Shown here piece after piece: positions 24,733 to 32,807 of a stretch of 64,000 nt of DNA (positions are counted from its first letter, which is position 1; each line of letters starts with the position of its first letter). The position numbers and the translations under genes were made by a program. Below the pieces are notes generated by a model. That model had not been told where the DNA came from. It made no database searches and saw nothing but the letters and a program-made list of their open reading frames with translations. The stretch spans positions 248,001 to 312,000 of the forward strand of contig CAVTYY010000004.1 of the NCBI GenBank assembly GCA_963739045.1, written 5' to 3'. This DNA is from Halobacillus_B sp963739045. Lineage in GTDB: Bacteria; Bacillota; Bacilli; Bacillales; Halobacillaceae.

Positions 24733-25689
24733 ATGTATAATGAACCAATTTTTTTACAGCCTGAATTTAAAGAAAGGATTTGGGGAGGAAGCAAACTAAA
24801 AGAAATCTTCAATTATGCGATTCCCTCTCATGAAACAGGTGAGGCATGGAGCATTTCGGGACATACGAACGGGCCGAGTAAAATCCTCAACGGAGAACTT
24901 GAAGGTCAAACACTTGCAGAGGCATGGGAGAAGCATCGTGAACTATTTGGTAACGAAGAAGGACAAGAATTTCCTTTACTCGTTAAGATCCTAGACTCGA
25001 AGAAAGATTTATCCGTCCAAGTTCATCCAGACGATCAGTATGCGCGTGAGATAGAGGGAGAGAACTATGGGAAAACAGAATGCTGGTATGTGATAGATTG
25101 TGAGGAAGGTTCAGAAATAATATTCGGCCATCATGCCGAATCCAAAGACCAATTGACTGAGATGGTGAAAGACGGCAGGTGGGATCAGCTGCTGCGGAGA
25201 ATTTCTGTGAAGCCTGGGGACTTTTTCTATGTGCCAAGCGGGACGATTCATGCAATTGGAGCAGGAATTCAAATATTGGAAACTCAGCAAAGCTCTGATA
25301 TTACCTACCGGGTTTATGATTATGACCGTGTAGGAAAGGATGGGAAAAAGCGGGAACTTCACCTGGAACGTTCGCTTGCGGTCACCAACGTTCCTCACGA
25401 GGATCCTCAGATAAACAGAGCTCAAGTGCTTGAAGCAGGGTTAACTAAAGAAACATTAGTTGAAGAAAACTATTTCTCCGTCTGGCATTGGGAATTGGAT
25501 GGGAAAAGTCCTGTCATAGAACCTACTTCGTACCTGCTGGTTAGTGTTCTCAGCGGAAATGGCAAAATTGAAATAAGCGGAAACGCTCACTCTTTTACTA
25601 AAGGAGATCACTTTATCGTGCCAGCTACGGTCGATCATTTTCTTCTGGACGGAAAGGCTTCAATAATTGTGTCTCAATCTAACAAATAA
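24733..25689 (+). CDS. manA: Mannose-6-phosphate isomerase, class I
   Basis: Zinc enzyme interconverting mannose 6-phosphate and fructose 6-phosphate. The 318-residue form from ATG 24733 (GGGGTG six bases upstream) matches the short Bacillus-type enzyme. FKERIWGGSKL near the N-terminus, SVQVHPDDQYA with two zinc ligands, GKTECWYVI with the metal-binding Glu, and GTIHAIGAG with the last His are all present. It could supply mannose phosphate for surface polymers; no mannose PTS is adjacent. Confidence 0.92.
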   Translation: MYNEPIFLQPEFKERIWGGSKLKEIFNYAIPSHETGEAWSISGHTNGPSKILNGELEGQTLAEAWEKHRELFGNEEGQEFPLLVKILDSKKDLSVQVHPDDQYAREIEGENYGKTECWYVIDCEEGSEIIFGHHAESKDQLTEMVKDGRWDQLLRRISVKPGDFFYVPSGTIHAIGAGIQILETQQSSDITYRVYDYDRVGKDGKKRELHLERSLAVTNVPHEDPQINRAQVLEAGLTKETLVEENYFSVWHWELDGKSPVIEPTSYLLVSVLSGNGKIEISGNAHSFTKGDHFIVPATVDHFLLDGKASIIVSQSNK

Positions 25690-25704
25690 TAAAGGTCTGT
25701 TCTA

Positions 25705-25744
25705 GAAAGAAGAGCTTCTTTGTTACATAGGCTGCTCTTCTTTC
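25705..25744 (+). terminator. Terminator of manA
   Basis: An 11-bp perfect stem (GAAAGAAGAGC at 25705-25715 with 25734-25744) around a long loop, followed by a T-rich stretch. Confidence 0.65.
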
Positions 25745-25795
25745 TTACTATTTTTATTAATCTGATCATTAATCAAAGAAAAGAGGAGGCCCTCT

Positions 25796-26983
25796 ATGCA
25801 ATGTTTAATTCCGGTATTATTCTTTCTGGGCACTGCATTCAGCGGATTGTTTCCTTGGCTGTCAATTCATAGCTTTCAAGAAAAAAGCGTGCAGTACTTT
25901 TCCTCACTCTCTGAAGAGAAAACCCCACAATTAATGATTGATCTATCCCAGTTATTGACATCAGCCTCCATAATCACCAAACTTCCTCCATATGCCCAGC
26001 CAGAAACAGAGACCTTCCTCCGGGTCCAGGGAAAGAAAAGAGAGACGACGGATATGTACCGAATTCAGGGAGAATATTATCTTCCTGCTGATACTGTAGT
26101 AGGAATGATGGGAGACTCTGCCGATTATAATGTGTTAGATAACGTAATGATTCTTCAAACATCTTCTGATCATTGGGAATTCGCAGCGAATAGCGGAAGG
26201 ATTTTTAAAAATGGGAAATGGATCTCCTTAAACTCAGGAAATAGACTACAAAACAAAATTTATGTGGATAGTGAAGTATTTTATCTGCCTGTTTCATTTA
26301 TTAAGGATCGCCTGAAGTATCCAGTTAAAATAAATTCTGAGCATGACCAGACCATTATTGCCATTGGAAAAGAACCTGAATATCCTAACCCACTGAATGT
26401 TCCTTTATTGAATCAAATGGATGATCCAAGGCTGTACAATGGATGCGAAGTCACCAGTCTTGCTATGATTTTAAATTATTCAGGGATCGATGTATCAAAG
26501 AATGAAGCAGCGAGCCAATTGCCGAGGGTGCCATTAACTTACAACAATGGTTTAAAAGGAAACCCGAACGCTGGTTTTGTGGGAAACCTTGAGGATGGAC
26601 CGGGGCTATCGGTTTATCATGGGCCAATCTTTACTCTGGCCAAAGAATTTGCAGGAGACTCTGTTAAGGATTTAACAGGAAACCCTGTACAGAAATTGTA
26701 TCAGCAAATTGATCGTGGGTTTCCAGTGTGGATCATGACCAATACCGAATTTCAGCCTGTGCATAATTGGGAAAGCTGGTCCACTCCCCAGGGAGAAATA
26801 AAAGTGACTTTCAGCGTACACAGTGCAGTGATTACCGGATATTCAAAGAGGTATGTTTACATCAACAACCCTTATGGCCAAAAGAATCAGCAATTGCCCC
26901 GAGACGATTTCGAACGGGCTTGGAAACAAATGGGGAGCCAGGCGATTGTGGTCCAAAAGCATCCCCAAACAAAATCTGATTAG
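25796..26983 (+). CDS. Exported C39-like cysteine peptidase (YvpB-like)
   Basis: Predicted secreted or membrane-anchored protein, 395 residues. A hydrophobic N-terminal segment (about 2-22) acts as signal or anchor. Residues ~60-190 form a region resembling a copper-amine-oxidase-type N-terminal domain. The C39-type papain-like domain (about 200-390) has NGCEVTSLAM with Cys217, SVHSAVITGY with His342 and INNPYG with Asn358 as the third catalytic residue. It belongs with the stand-alone exported C39 proteins of bacilli rather than with bacteriocin ABC exporters. GAGGAGG precedes ATG 25796. The substrate is unknown. Confidence 0.8.
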   Translation: MQCLIPVLFFLGTAFSGLFPWLSIHSFQEKSVQYFSSLSEEKTPQLMIDLSQLLTSASIITKLPPYAQPETETFLRVQGKKRETTDMYRIQGEYYLPADTVVGMMGDSADYNVLDNVMILQTSSDHWEFAANSGRIFKNGKWISLNSGNRLQNKIYVDSEVFYLPVSFIKDRLKYPVKINSEHDQTIIAIGKEPEYPNPLNVPLLNQMDDPRLYNGCEVTSLAMILNYSGIDVSKNEAASQLPRVPLTYNNGLKGNPNAGFVGNLEDGPGLSVYHGPIFTLAKEFAGDSVKDLTGNPVQKLYQQIDRGFPVWIMTNTEFQPVHNWESWSTPQGEIKVTFSVHSAVITGYSKRYVYINNPYGQKNQQLPRDDFERAWKQMGSQAIVVQKHPQTKSD

Positions 26984-27089
26984 GAAACACTCTACCTGCA
27001 TCAAATAAAACGCTTTCATTTTATTGACAAATCCCGCATAATAGAATAAAATACTGAAAATTCTGATTTAACAAAAAGGGGTGGGGCCA

Positions 27090-27536
27090 GTGTTGGTTAA
27101 GATGCTTAAGCCGTATTATGTTAAAGAGGATGAGCGTTTTATCAGAGTGGTGTTAGCCTATCAATATTTCTCTCTATTAATTGATGAGGAACTGTACCAA
27201 TTTGTACCCATGGAAGCCAGAGAGATTATTATTGATCGGGAACGGAATCGTGTTCATAATGTATTTGATATTTTTGTATTTCAACGTGGGAAAAATATGA
27301 TTTACGTCTCTGTGGGTGACTTGCTGAAGATGCCGGATTTTCTCGCTCGCCTAAATTCTATTATCTCTCCTTTTATCAAGGAACAGGAAGTGGCAGGAGA
27401 GAGTGAAGAAACTCGAGAGATTATCAAGGAGCTGGAAAAGAATAATTTAAGACGGTTAATTGATCAGGCAATTGATAAAGAAGACCAGACCGCCTTTACG
27501 ACTTTAACGGATACTTGGAAGCGGATCTATTCTTAA
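27090..27536 (+). CDS. IDEAL-domain protein
   Basis: A cytoplasmic 148-residue protein. The last ~30 residues (NLRRLIDQAIDKEDQTAFTT then WKRIY) match the IDEAL motif of short Firmicute proteins, named after its conserved residues. The N-terminal ~100 residues form a mixed alpha/beta part with no recognised family (DERFIRVVLAYQYFSLLID and AREIIIDRERNRVHNVFDIF). The start is uncertain: GTG 27090 is favoured by the AAAAAGGGGTGGGG run, but GTG 27081, TTG 27093 and ATG 27102 are in frame. Function unknown. Confidence 0.68.
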   Translation: MLVKMLKPYYVKEDERFIRVVLAYQYFSLLIDEELYQFVPMEAREIIIDRERNRVHNVFDIFVFQRGKNMIYVSVGDLLKMPDFLARLNSIISPFIKEQEVAGESEETREIIKELEKNNLRRLIDQAIDKEDQTAFTTLTDTWKRIYS

Positions 27537-27545
27537 TAAGAGATG

Positions 27546-27579
27546 GGGGGGTATTGACCATAATACCCTCCTCTTTTTT
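27546..27579 (+). terminator. Terminator of the IDEAL-domain gene
   Basis: A 10-bp stem with one G-U pair (27546-27555 with 27562-27571) followed by CTCTTTTTT. Confidence 0.8.
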
Positions 27580-27830
27580 CTGAATAAAAATACTTTATAC
27601 ATAAATGTACGACAATCGACATGCTCTTACATTCTTTTTATTAGTAAATTCTGAAAAAATCTTATTATATTGGCAATCATATTAGAAAAGTTAAAGAAAT
27701 TTCTAAATTATGTATTATAATGGAAAATAGATTTGACACATGAAGAGGGATAGTAAATAGAGGAAGAAGGACCCTGCAACCAGGATATACAATGAAGATC
27801 CTGATTCTTTCTTGTAAAGGGGAGGGTATT

Positions 27831-27950
27831 ATGGGGATCCAGCCGGTAAGAAAAACATTAGATGAAGAATGGATCATACTTATGGAAGAAGCAAGAGAAC
27901 TGGGGTTAACTTTAGAGGAAGTGAAGGAATTCATTAGAAATTCCCAGTAA
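27831..27950 (+). CDS. SinI-like anti-repressor peptide 1
   Basis: A 39-residue peptide from ATG 27831 with an AAAGGGGAGGG site. The core DEEWIILMEEARELGLTLEE followed by VKEFI matches the Sin dimerisation helix-hook found in SinI and in the C-terminus of SinR, including the EW, the hydrophobic heptads and the G-x-S/T turn. SinI peptides bind SinR-type repressors and release their promoters. A TATAAT at 27716-27721 could be its -10. It precedes the AraC-type regulator by 103 bases. Its partner here is uncertain because the nearby SinR-like protein lacks the hook. Confidence 0.8.
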   Translation: MGIQPVRKTLDEEWIILMEEARELGLTLEEVKEFIRNSQ

Positions 27951-28053
27951 TCCTGATTTTTAAAGCATCAATTGTTCAGGGAACAAAAGGTGATTTTATA
28001 TAACACGATTATTTAATGAGGACTTAAAATTATCTGAAGGAGGCCAAGTATGA

Positions 28054-29244
28054 ATGACAAGCTTTTATCAGTTCAAACAAATAGTAAGCGATAGTGCCAT
28101 TTTATTTAAGGCACCGGCTTTTATTTGCAATCATCATTTTGAAGTGCTTGTTCAATTTCCACATCACTTTCGATGGCCTCCTAAAATTATTCGTCAATCG
28201 ATTGAAAAATGTTTAGAAGATAGCAAACAGACACCTTGGAGAGTGCAGCTGTTTTCAAACATTAATTATCAGTATTTCTTTGTCTATCCCTTGTTGGAAA
28301 ATAAGGAAGATTGGATTTACATTTGCGTTGGCCCAGTAGTGATGGATGAAGTCAGCCATAACCAGGTTAGGAAGGTCCTCATCCAAAATAACTTAGATGC
28401 TGCTTATGAAGAAACATTAGTGAAATATTACAAACAACTGCCTGTCTATACTTTAAATCAACTGCGAGCAATGGAGAGAGTACTTCCGGGGATCGTATCT
28501 CAGAGGTCAGTTCTGTCTTCCGGTAGAGAGTTTATTGAAACACGAGCTTTTAAAGAAAATCTGGAGCCGGTAAGAGATCAAGCCCATTCTTATGAAACGG
28601 AAAAGGAATTTATGAAGTTGTTTAAAGAAGGAGATCCGCGGGCGGTTGATCAATTTTCCCGGGTAAAGTACGAAACTTCTATTGTGAATAGTGATCCATT
28701 GCGTTCCGAAAAAAACAGGATGGTTGTATTAAATGCTGAGCTAACCCGCAGCTGTATGGAAGCAGGGGTGGAGAGGCTGGAAGTTCTTTCATTGAGCGAT
28801 TTCTATACGAATTACATTGAAATGCAATCCACGATTAATAATATGAAAGATCTAGGTACATATATGGTCAAGTCTTATCTGGAACGGATACAGGAACTGC
28901 ACAAAATCAGAATCAAATCTCCTATTGTAGAGCGAGCGAAGCGCTATATTTATAAGAACCTCACGGAACCCATCAGCTTAAAAGTAATTGCAAGCGAACT
29001 ACAGGTTCATCCAAATTATTTATCAAGTGTATTTGCGCAGGAAATGGGAGATTCTATTTCTCAGTTTATTAATATGGAAAGAATTAAAGAAGCAAAAGAA
29101 TTATTGAGTATTTCTCATTACACAGTCTTGGAAATCAGTATTCTCCTTGGATACAACAGCCAAAGTTATTTTACGAGAGTTTTTAAAAAAGAAGTAGGCA
29201 TGGGGCCGGTGGAATTTAGAAATTACGTCCAAATTCATAAATAA
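28054..29244 (+). CDS. AraC family transcriptional regulator
   Basis: A 396-residue regulator with an N-terminal sensor-like region of ~280 residues of unknown fold and a C-terminal AraC DNA-binding domain (about 295-392). The two HTHs are visible: SLKVIASELQVHPNYLSSVF and TVLEISILLGYNSQSYFTRV, followed by FKKEVGMGPVEFRN. GAAGGAGG lies ten bases before ATG 28054; a 14-codon frame from ATG 28050 overlaps the start and may affect translation. Position between two SinI-like genes suggests it belongs to the same regulatory module, but its ligand is unknown. Confidence 0.82.
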   Translation: MTSFYQFKQIVSDSAILFKAPAFICNHHFEVLVQFPHHFRWPPKIIRQSIEKCLEDSKQTPWRVQLFSNINYQYFFVYPLLENKEDWIYICVGPVVMDEVSHNQVRKVLIQNNLDAAYEETLVKYYKQLPVYTLNQLRAMERVLPGIVSQRSVLSSGREFIETRAFKENLEPVRDQAHSYETEKEFMKLFKEGDPRAVDQFSRVKYETSIVNSDPLRSEKNRMVVLNAELTRSCMEAGVERLEVLSLSDFYTNYIEMQSTINNMKDLGTYMVKSYLERIQELHKIRIKSPIVERAKRYIYKNLTEPISLKVIASELQVHPNYLSSVFAQEMGDSISQFINMERIKEAKELLSISHYTVLEISILLGYNSQSYFTRVFKKEVGMGPVEFRNYVQIHK

Positions 29245-29339
29245 AACAGTTGAGAAATTAAAAATTCAGGAGCTGGCCCAGCGTCCTTTAAAGAAAAATA
29301 GAGAAAAGAGAAGGAAAAATAAGGTTATTGACGGAAAGT

Positions 29340-29428
29340 GTTCTTTATAAAGAAATATAGCGTATTTTTAAGGGTTTTCAATTTGTAAATCCTGATTTAT
29401 AATTTTTATTATATTCGTTATAAAGAAC
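29340..29428. promoter_or_regulatory. Inverted pair of SinR-box-like operators
   Basis: GTTCTTTATAA at 29340-29350 and its exact complement at 29418-29428 face each other. Each contains GTTCTTT, which fits the GTTCTYT box bound by Bacillus subtilis SinR. They bracket the promoter at 29375-29403 of the SinR-like gene; a weaker GTCCTTTAAAG lies at 29283. The arrangement suggests autorepression, perhaps with looping. Confidence 0.6.
29375..29403 (+). promoter_or_regulatory. Promoter of the SinR-like/SinI-like genes
   Basis: TTTTCA (29375-29380) and TATAAT (29398-29403) are separated by 17 bases and lie between the two operator-like sites. The leader to the start at 29517 is about 105 bases. Confidence 0.55.
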
Positions 29429-29516
29429 ATGTTGAAATAAATAATGAAAAAATAAGTAATGGGATCTTCTCTCTATTAACTGAGGTGGATACGTACCAGG
29501 AAGGGGAAAAATAACT

Positions 29517-29747
29517 TTGGGCGGCATTGGAGAAAGAATTAGGATACTCAGAGTAGGAAAGAGGCTGTCAGTAAATCAGCTTGCAAACCAATCAGGGGTT
29601 TCTAAGTCATATATCAGCAACATCGAACGCGAAGTTCAAAAAAATCCATCCTTGATCGTTATGCGAAAGCTAGCGGCAACTTTAGAAGTGTCTTTAGAGG
29701 ATTTATTAACCTATAAGTACCAGGATGAGCAAAAGGACATTAAGTAA
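29517..29747 (+). CDS. SinR-like HTH protein without the Sin dimerisation segment
   Basis: A 76-residue XRE-family DNA-binding protein from TTG 29517, with GGAAGGGG ten bases upstream. IGERIRILRVGKRLSVNQLA and SGVSKSYISNIEREVQKNPS closely follow the SinR DNA-binding domain, including the KSYxSxIER recognition helix and the NPS that follows. The chain ends at DEQKDIK, so the ~35-residue C-terminal hook that SinR uses to bind SinI and to form tetramers is missing. A separate hook peptide is encoded 27 bases downstream. Probably a transcriptional repressor acting on its own promoter. Confidence 0.82.
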   Translation: MGGIGERIRILRVGKRLSVNQLANQSGVSKSYISNIEREVQKNPSLIVMRKLAATLEVSLEDLLTYKYQDEQKDIK

Positions 29748-29774
29748 TTCCTCCTGTTGGGAAAGGGGTAAAAT

Positions 29775-29897
29775 ATGGCTGATTCTAGTGAACAGAAGCA
29801 AATAGATGAAGAATGGCTGGTCCTTATAGAAGAAGCCAGAAGCCTTGGCCTCAGCATAAGGGACATAAAGAATTTTATGGAAAGTGAAAACACATAA
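29775..29897 (+). CDS. SinI-like anti-repressor peptide 2
   Basis: A 40-residue peptide from ATG 29775, behind its own GAAAGGGG site and 27 bases after the SinR-like stop. IDEEWLVLIEEARSLGLSIR then DIKNF is again the Sin helix-hook. Order is HTH first, hook second, the reverse of the sinI-sinR pair of Bacillus subtilis, and equals the domain order of SinR itself. It may antagonise, or complete, the HTH protein. Confidence 0.8.
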   Translation: MADSSEQKQIDEEWLVLIEEARSLGLSIRDIKNFMESENT

Positions 29898-29943
29898 CGC
29901 GGGAAATGGGAAATTCATTCTGATTTAGCTGAGGAGGAGGGGC

Positions 29944-30555
29944 ATGAGACAGAAAATCTTTTTTACAAAAAAAGCTGCAGAACCCAATGTAGCTGGAAAA
30001 CGGATGCCTTCTTTTATAAATGAAGAAGGCATCATCTGTAAATTAGATTCATTCGTACACCAATTCTCACAGTTGATCGTGAAATCCGGCTGGAATCTAT
30101 GGCTTCATGACGGAAAGGTCTACTCATTCTTCCACAAGGAACCCGAGCAAAAGAAGAGCTTAATGGCTGGAATAATAGGGGATGAATCTCCGCTTTCCTA
30201 TCTTCAGGCGGCCATATGCTACCATAAACTTCTGCATTTCACAAACGGCCGGGGAGAAAGGTGGGATGTGAAGAGCTTAGTAGATGACTCCTGTATCCGG
30301 CATCTTGATCTACTGGGGGAATGGCCATTTGAATTATTCAGCTATTCTTTAAATCCTGTCTTTTTCTATGATTCTCTACAGCATCCGGTGGTCGTTTTCT
30401 ATACTTTTACAAATGAAGGCTCAGAAGTAATTTATAAGCACATTCATAGATTTGATTATTCGAGCTATGAACTGAAATGGAATGAGAAGCTTTTTGCAAG
30501 TTCAAAGGTCCACCTATCTTCTTGGAATAGGCTGAGCAGAGATCACTATTTCTAA
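29944..30555 (+). CDS. Protein of unknown function downstream of the Sin-like pair
   Basis: A 203-residue soluble protein starting at ATG 29944 behind GAGGAGGAGGGG. It is rich in aromatic and His residues, with segments such as SGWNLWLHDGKVYSFFHKEP and HRFDYSSYELKW. No signal peptide, membrane segment or known motif is seen. It lies 46 bases after the SinI-like gene on the same strand with no terminator between, so it is likely the output or partner gene of that operon. Confidence 0.6.
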   Translation: MRQKIFFTKKAAEPNVAGKRMPSFINEEGIICKLDSFVHQFSQLIVKSGWNLWLHDGKVYSFFHKEPEQKKSLMAGIIGDESPLSYLQAAICYHKLLHFTNGRGERWDVKSLVDDSCIRHLDLLGEWPFELFSYSLNPVFFYDSLQHPVVVFYTFTNEGSEVIYKHIHRFDYSSYELKWNEKLFASSKVHLSSWNRLSRDHYF

Positions 30556-30607
30556 AATGGATAAAGCATTGTAGTCTAATGCTGGACATGTAGTAGTTTA
30601 TTCATTG

Positions 30608-30645
30608 GAAGACCCGGACCATTTACTTCTATGGTCCGGGTCTTC
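30608..30645 (+). terminator. Terminator, CCCGGACC variant of the shared family
   Basis: A perfect 15-bp stem, 30608-30622 with 30631-30645. The core CCCGGACC/GGTCCGGG is the family core with a compensated base pair. The T tail is weak. Confidence 0.75.
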
Positions 30646-30794
30646 TGGATTTACCAAGATATATGCTTTTGGAATTTTAAGTCGTATTGTGTCCACAGCA
30701 AGAAGCAGATCAAAATTTAAAAATGTAAGCGAGTGGAAAACATGTTAAACTAAAGATTACATATAAATTAAAAAATTTTAATAGGAGTGATGAA

Positions 30795-32519
30795 ATGGAG
30801 TGGAAAAACGAATATGCCCGATGGGATCAATTTAAGGACCTGGACGCTGATTTAAAAGAAAATCTGGTTTCGCTAAGCGGTGATGAACAGGCACTGGAAG
30901 ATGCATTCTATAAAAATCTAGAATTTGGTACGGGAGGAATGCGAGGGAAACTGGGACCGGGTACAAACCGGATGAATCTCTATACGATTCGGCGTGCAGC
31001 AGAAGGAATGGCTCGTTACATAAGTGAAAAAGGGGAACAATGGAAAAACCGTGGAGTTGTCATTGCCTATGATTCCAGATATATGTCTAAAGAATTCTCA
31101 GTAGAAACAGCACGTGTTCTTGGAAGGCATGGTATTCAAGCTTACGTATTTACTTCATTACGTCCTACTCCTGAATTATCTTTTGCTGTCCGCTATCTTC
31201 ATGCAGCGGGTGGAGTAGTCATTACTGCGAGTCACAATCCGCCTGAATACAATGGTTTCAAAGCTTACAATGAAGACGGAGGACAGCTTCCTCCTGATCA
31301 GGCGAAGGAAATGATTGATTTTGTTAATCAAGTGGACAATGAACTTTCCGTTGAAGCGGCAGGTCAAGAAGAACTTGAAGCTTCTGGGCTGCTTAAATGG
31401 ATTGATAAAGAGGTAGATACCCCATATATGGAAGCATTAAAGAGCGTTAATGTTAATCCGGAGCTGACCAAACAAGCTTCAGATTTAAATATTGTCTTTA
31501 CCCCTCTGCATGGAACGGCCCGTACTTTAGTAGAAAATGGTCTAAAACAAATGGGGCTGGAAAATGTTCATATTGTGGAAGAGCAGGCAGATCCTGATCC
31601 TGAATTCTCTACAGTGGAGTCACCTAATCCTGAGGAACATCAGGCATTTACTATGGCCATCGAACAAGGGAAGCTTATCGGTGCTGATATCTTGATCGGA
31701 ACTGATCCTGATGCTGATAGAATGGGGATTGCAGTTCCCGACGAGAGTGGAGAGTATGCGGTGCTGACTGGAAATCAGACCGGTGCCCTTATGCTGGATT
31801 ATTTACTATCTCAAAAAACAGATCTCCCTGAAAATGCCATCATGATAAAAACCATTGTGACTTCAGAGTTTGGCAGGATTATTGCGGACTCCTATGATGT
31901 AGCAAGTCTTGATACGTTAACCGGATTTAAATTCATCGGTGAAAAAATTAAAGAATATGAAGAGTCTGGGGAATACCAATTTATTTTTGGTTATGAAGAG
32001 AGCTATGGATACTTAATTAAAGAATTTGCAAGAGACAAAGATGCTGTCCAGGCAGCTATGTTATCCGCAGAATTAGCTGCTTATTGGAAATCAAAGGGCA
32101 AAACTCTGCTTGAAGCTTTAGAAGAATTATATCAGCGTCACGGATATTTTCTTGAAGATCTTCAGTCTATTAAAATGGAAGGAAAGACTGGAGCAGAAAA
32201 AATCCAGGACATTATGGACAGCTTCCGTAATGAATCCTTGAAAGAAGTTGGCGGAGTAAAGGTACTATCCGTAGAGGATTATACTACCCTGACAAGAGAA
32301 TTCGCGGAGGATCAGTCTTCAGAGACTATTAATCTTCCAAAAGCGAATGTGCTTAAGTTTATCTTAGAAGATAATTGCTGGTTCTGTCTTCGTCCTTCCG
32401 GCACGGAGCCGAAAATCAAGTTCTATTTTGGAGTGAAATCATCTTCACGGAAAAATAGTGAAAAACGACTCGCAGACATAAAACAAGCGGTGAATGATAA
32501 ATTGAGCACCATTGTGTAA
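30795..32519 (+). CDS. pgcA: Alpha-phosphoglucomutase (phosphohexomutase family)
   Basis: Interconverts glucose 6-phosphate and glucose 1-phosphate, feeding UDP-glucose synthesis by GalU encoded further right. The 574 residues match the Bacillus PgcA type. Motifs are in order: GTGGMRGKLGPG, TASHNPPEYNGFKAY with phospho-Ser146, the metal loop GTDPDADRMGI, the sugar loop FGYEESYGY and the phosphate-binding RPSGTEPKIKFY. All are intact. In Bacillus, PgcA and GalU together supply UDP-glucose for glucolipid anchors and wall polymers. Confidence 0.93.
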   Translation: MEWKNEYARWDQFKDLDADLKENLVSLSGDEQALEDAFYKNLEFGTGGMRGKLGPGTNRMNLYTIRRAAEGMARYISEKGEQWKNRGVVIAYDSRYMSKEFSVETARVLGRHGIQAYVFTSLRPTPELSFAVRYLHAAGGVVITASHNPPEYNGFKAYNEDGGQLPPDQAKEMIDFVNQVDNELSVEAAGQEELEASGLLKWIDKEVDTPYMEALKSVNVNPELTKQASDLNIVFTPLHGTARTLVENGLKQMGLENVHIVEEQADPDPEFSTVESPNPEEHQAFTMAIEQGKLIGADILIGTDPDADRMGIAVPDESGEYAVLTGNQTGALMLDYLLSQKTDLPENAIMIKTIVTSEFGRIIADSYDVASLDTLTGFKFIGEKIKEYEESGEYQFIFGYEESYGYLIKEFARDKDAVQAAMLSAELAAYWKSKGKTLLEALEELYQRHGYFLEDLQSIKMEGKTGAEKIQDIMDSFRNESLKEVGGVKVLSVEDYTTLTREFAEDQSSETINLPKANVLKFILEDNCWFCLRPSGTEPKIKFYFGVKSSSRKNSEKRLADIKQAVNDKLSTIV

Positions 32520-32525
32520 TGAATG

Positions 32526-32560
32526 TAAGCCTTCTCAAATAGAGAAGGCTTATTTTTTTT
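32526..32560 (+). terminator. Terminator of pgcA
   Basis: An 11-bp stem (32526-32536 with 32542-32552) and a run of eight T residues. Confidence 0.9.
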
Positions 32561-32807
32561 GAAAACAGGTATTAACATCCGATACAAACGTGTCGAAAAT
32601 AGAGATAAGTGGGATAAATCCGCTTAGATAAAAAGACTTAATTTTGTCGTTTTTCCGAAAAGAATGTAGAAGAAGTAATAAAAATGTACTACTATTTGTC
32701 ATAAGTGTAATTTTTGGCAAGGGAGGAGATTTCAGGATCTGCTGGAAGTGCCGCATATATTGTCTATTTGCTTAACTAATCTAAGGGGATGAAAGAGAGG
32801 GAGAATA

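Noticed and set aside
27677..27934. Minus-strand frame of 85 codons opposite the first SinI-like gene
   Set aside because: The plus strand carries a well-supported SinI-like gene with promoter and ribosome binding site; the minus frame is its shadow.
29706..29918. Two minus-strand frames opposite the second SinI-like gene
   Set aside because: Shadows of the short plus-strand gene, which has clear family features.
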